This document shows, piece after piece, positions 63,891-64,000 of a stretch of DNA of 64,000 bases. The number at the start of each line of letters is the position of its first letter. The first letter of the stretch is position 1. The notes under the pieces are model-generated. The model was given only the letters and a program-made list of their open reading frames with translations. It did not search any database and had not been told where the DNA came from. The stretch covers positions 434,001 to 498,000 of the forward strand of contig CP140035.1 in the NCBI GenBank assembly GCA_039829955.1, in the 5' to 3' direction. A program made the translations under genes and the position numbers. Source of the stretch: Buchnera aphidicola (Nurudea shiraii) (GTDB lineage Bacteria; Pseudomonadota; Gammaproteobacteria; Enterobacterales; Enterobacteriaceae).

Positions 63891-64000
63891 ATGAATTCTA
63901 GTGAAAAAAAAATATACGAATTTCAATCAGAAACAAACGAAATATTACATTTAATGATCCATTCTCTATATTCTAATAAAGAAATATTTCTGAGAGAACT
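63891..64000 (+). CDS. htpG: Chaperone HtpG (Hsp90), 5' end only
   Basis: The last 110 bases translate from ATG 63891, after AAGGGAATTAC, as [18 protein letters not shown], then [19 protein letters not shown]. This is the highly conserved N-terminus of bacterial Hsp90. The gene runs off the window. The spacer before it holds a perfect repeat ATTGTT-CA-AACAAT at 63702-63715; I saw no convincing heat-shock promoter. Confidence 0.95.
   Translation, partial: MNSSEKKIYEFQSETNEILHLMIHSLYSNKEIFLRE

Overview
The window is a contiguous piece of a very AT-rich bacterial chromosome. Nearly every gene is a reduced orthologue of an enterobacterial core gene, laid out in blocks that follow the E. coli order with many losses. 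Gene content, gene order and base composition point to Buchnera aphidicola, the obligate endosymbiont of aphids. I cannot name the aphid host lineage. There are no insertion sequences, phage genes, CRISPR arrays, toxin-antitoxin pairs or plasmid genes. I found no new multigene system. What stands out is how genes are decaying: frameshifts at long poly(A) tracts, one in-frame stop, a dead lnt, and single-domain losses.

Layout. 1-5.2 kb: 3' part of polA (two poly-A frameshifts), engB facing it, then typA. 5.3-11.9 kb (minus strand): prfB, lysS, lysA, lgt, thyA, gmk. 12.2-16.1 kb (plus): ygfZ, miaB, ybeY, corC. 16.1-17.3 kb: a gap whose right half is the corpse of lnt. 17.3-22.1 kb: leuS, holA, nadD (frameshifted), tusA. 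22.3-28.1 kb: asd (minus), yhgN, pgk, fbaA, mscS. 28.1-36.8 kb: recC (interrupted), recB, recD (5'-end frameshift). 36.9 kb: initiator tRNA. 37.4-40.6 kb: ribH, thiL, ribD, nusB. 40.6-44.9 kb (minus): dxs, ispA, a yajR-like transporter. 45.0 kb: tusE. 45.3-50.0 kb (minus): cyoABCDE. 50.4-58.2 kb: bolA, tig, clpP, clpX, lon, ppiD. 58.2-61.7 kb: mdlA, mdlB. 61.8 kb: the 4.5S SRP RNA gene ffs, on the minus strand. 62.0-64.0 kb: dnaX, ybaB and the start of htpG.

Functionally this is a housekeeping segment. It covers translation (lysS, leuS, prfB, fMet tRNA, typA, engB, ybeY, miaB, tusA, tusE), replication and recombination (polA, holA, dnaX, recBCD), and proteostasis (tig, clpPX, lon, ppiD, htpG). 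It also covers glycolysis (pgk, fbaA), respiration (cytochrome bo3), nutrient and cofactor supply (asd and lysA for lysine; ribD and ribH for riboflavin; nadD; dxs and ispA for isoprenoids) and envelope functions (lgt, mscS, mdlAB).

Four genes or gene junctions (polA twice, nadD, recD) are broken at A9 or A10 runs. Each is repaired by adding exactly one A, and the repaired lengths match the E. coli proteins well. RNA polymerase slippage at poly(A) tracts is an established rescue mechanism in Buchnera and could keep them working. Systematic homopolymer under-calling in the assembly would look the same and cannot be excluded from sequence alone.
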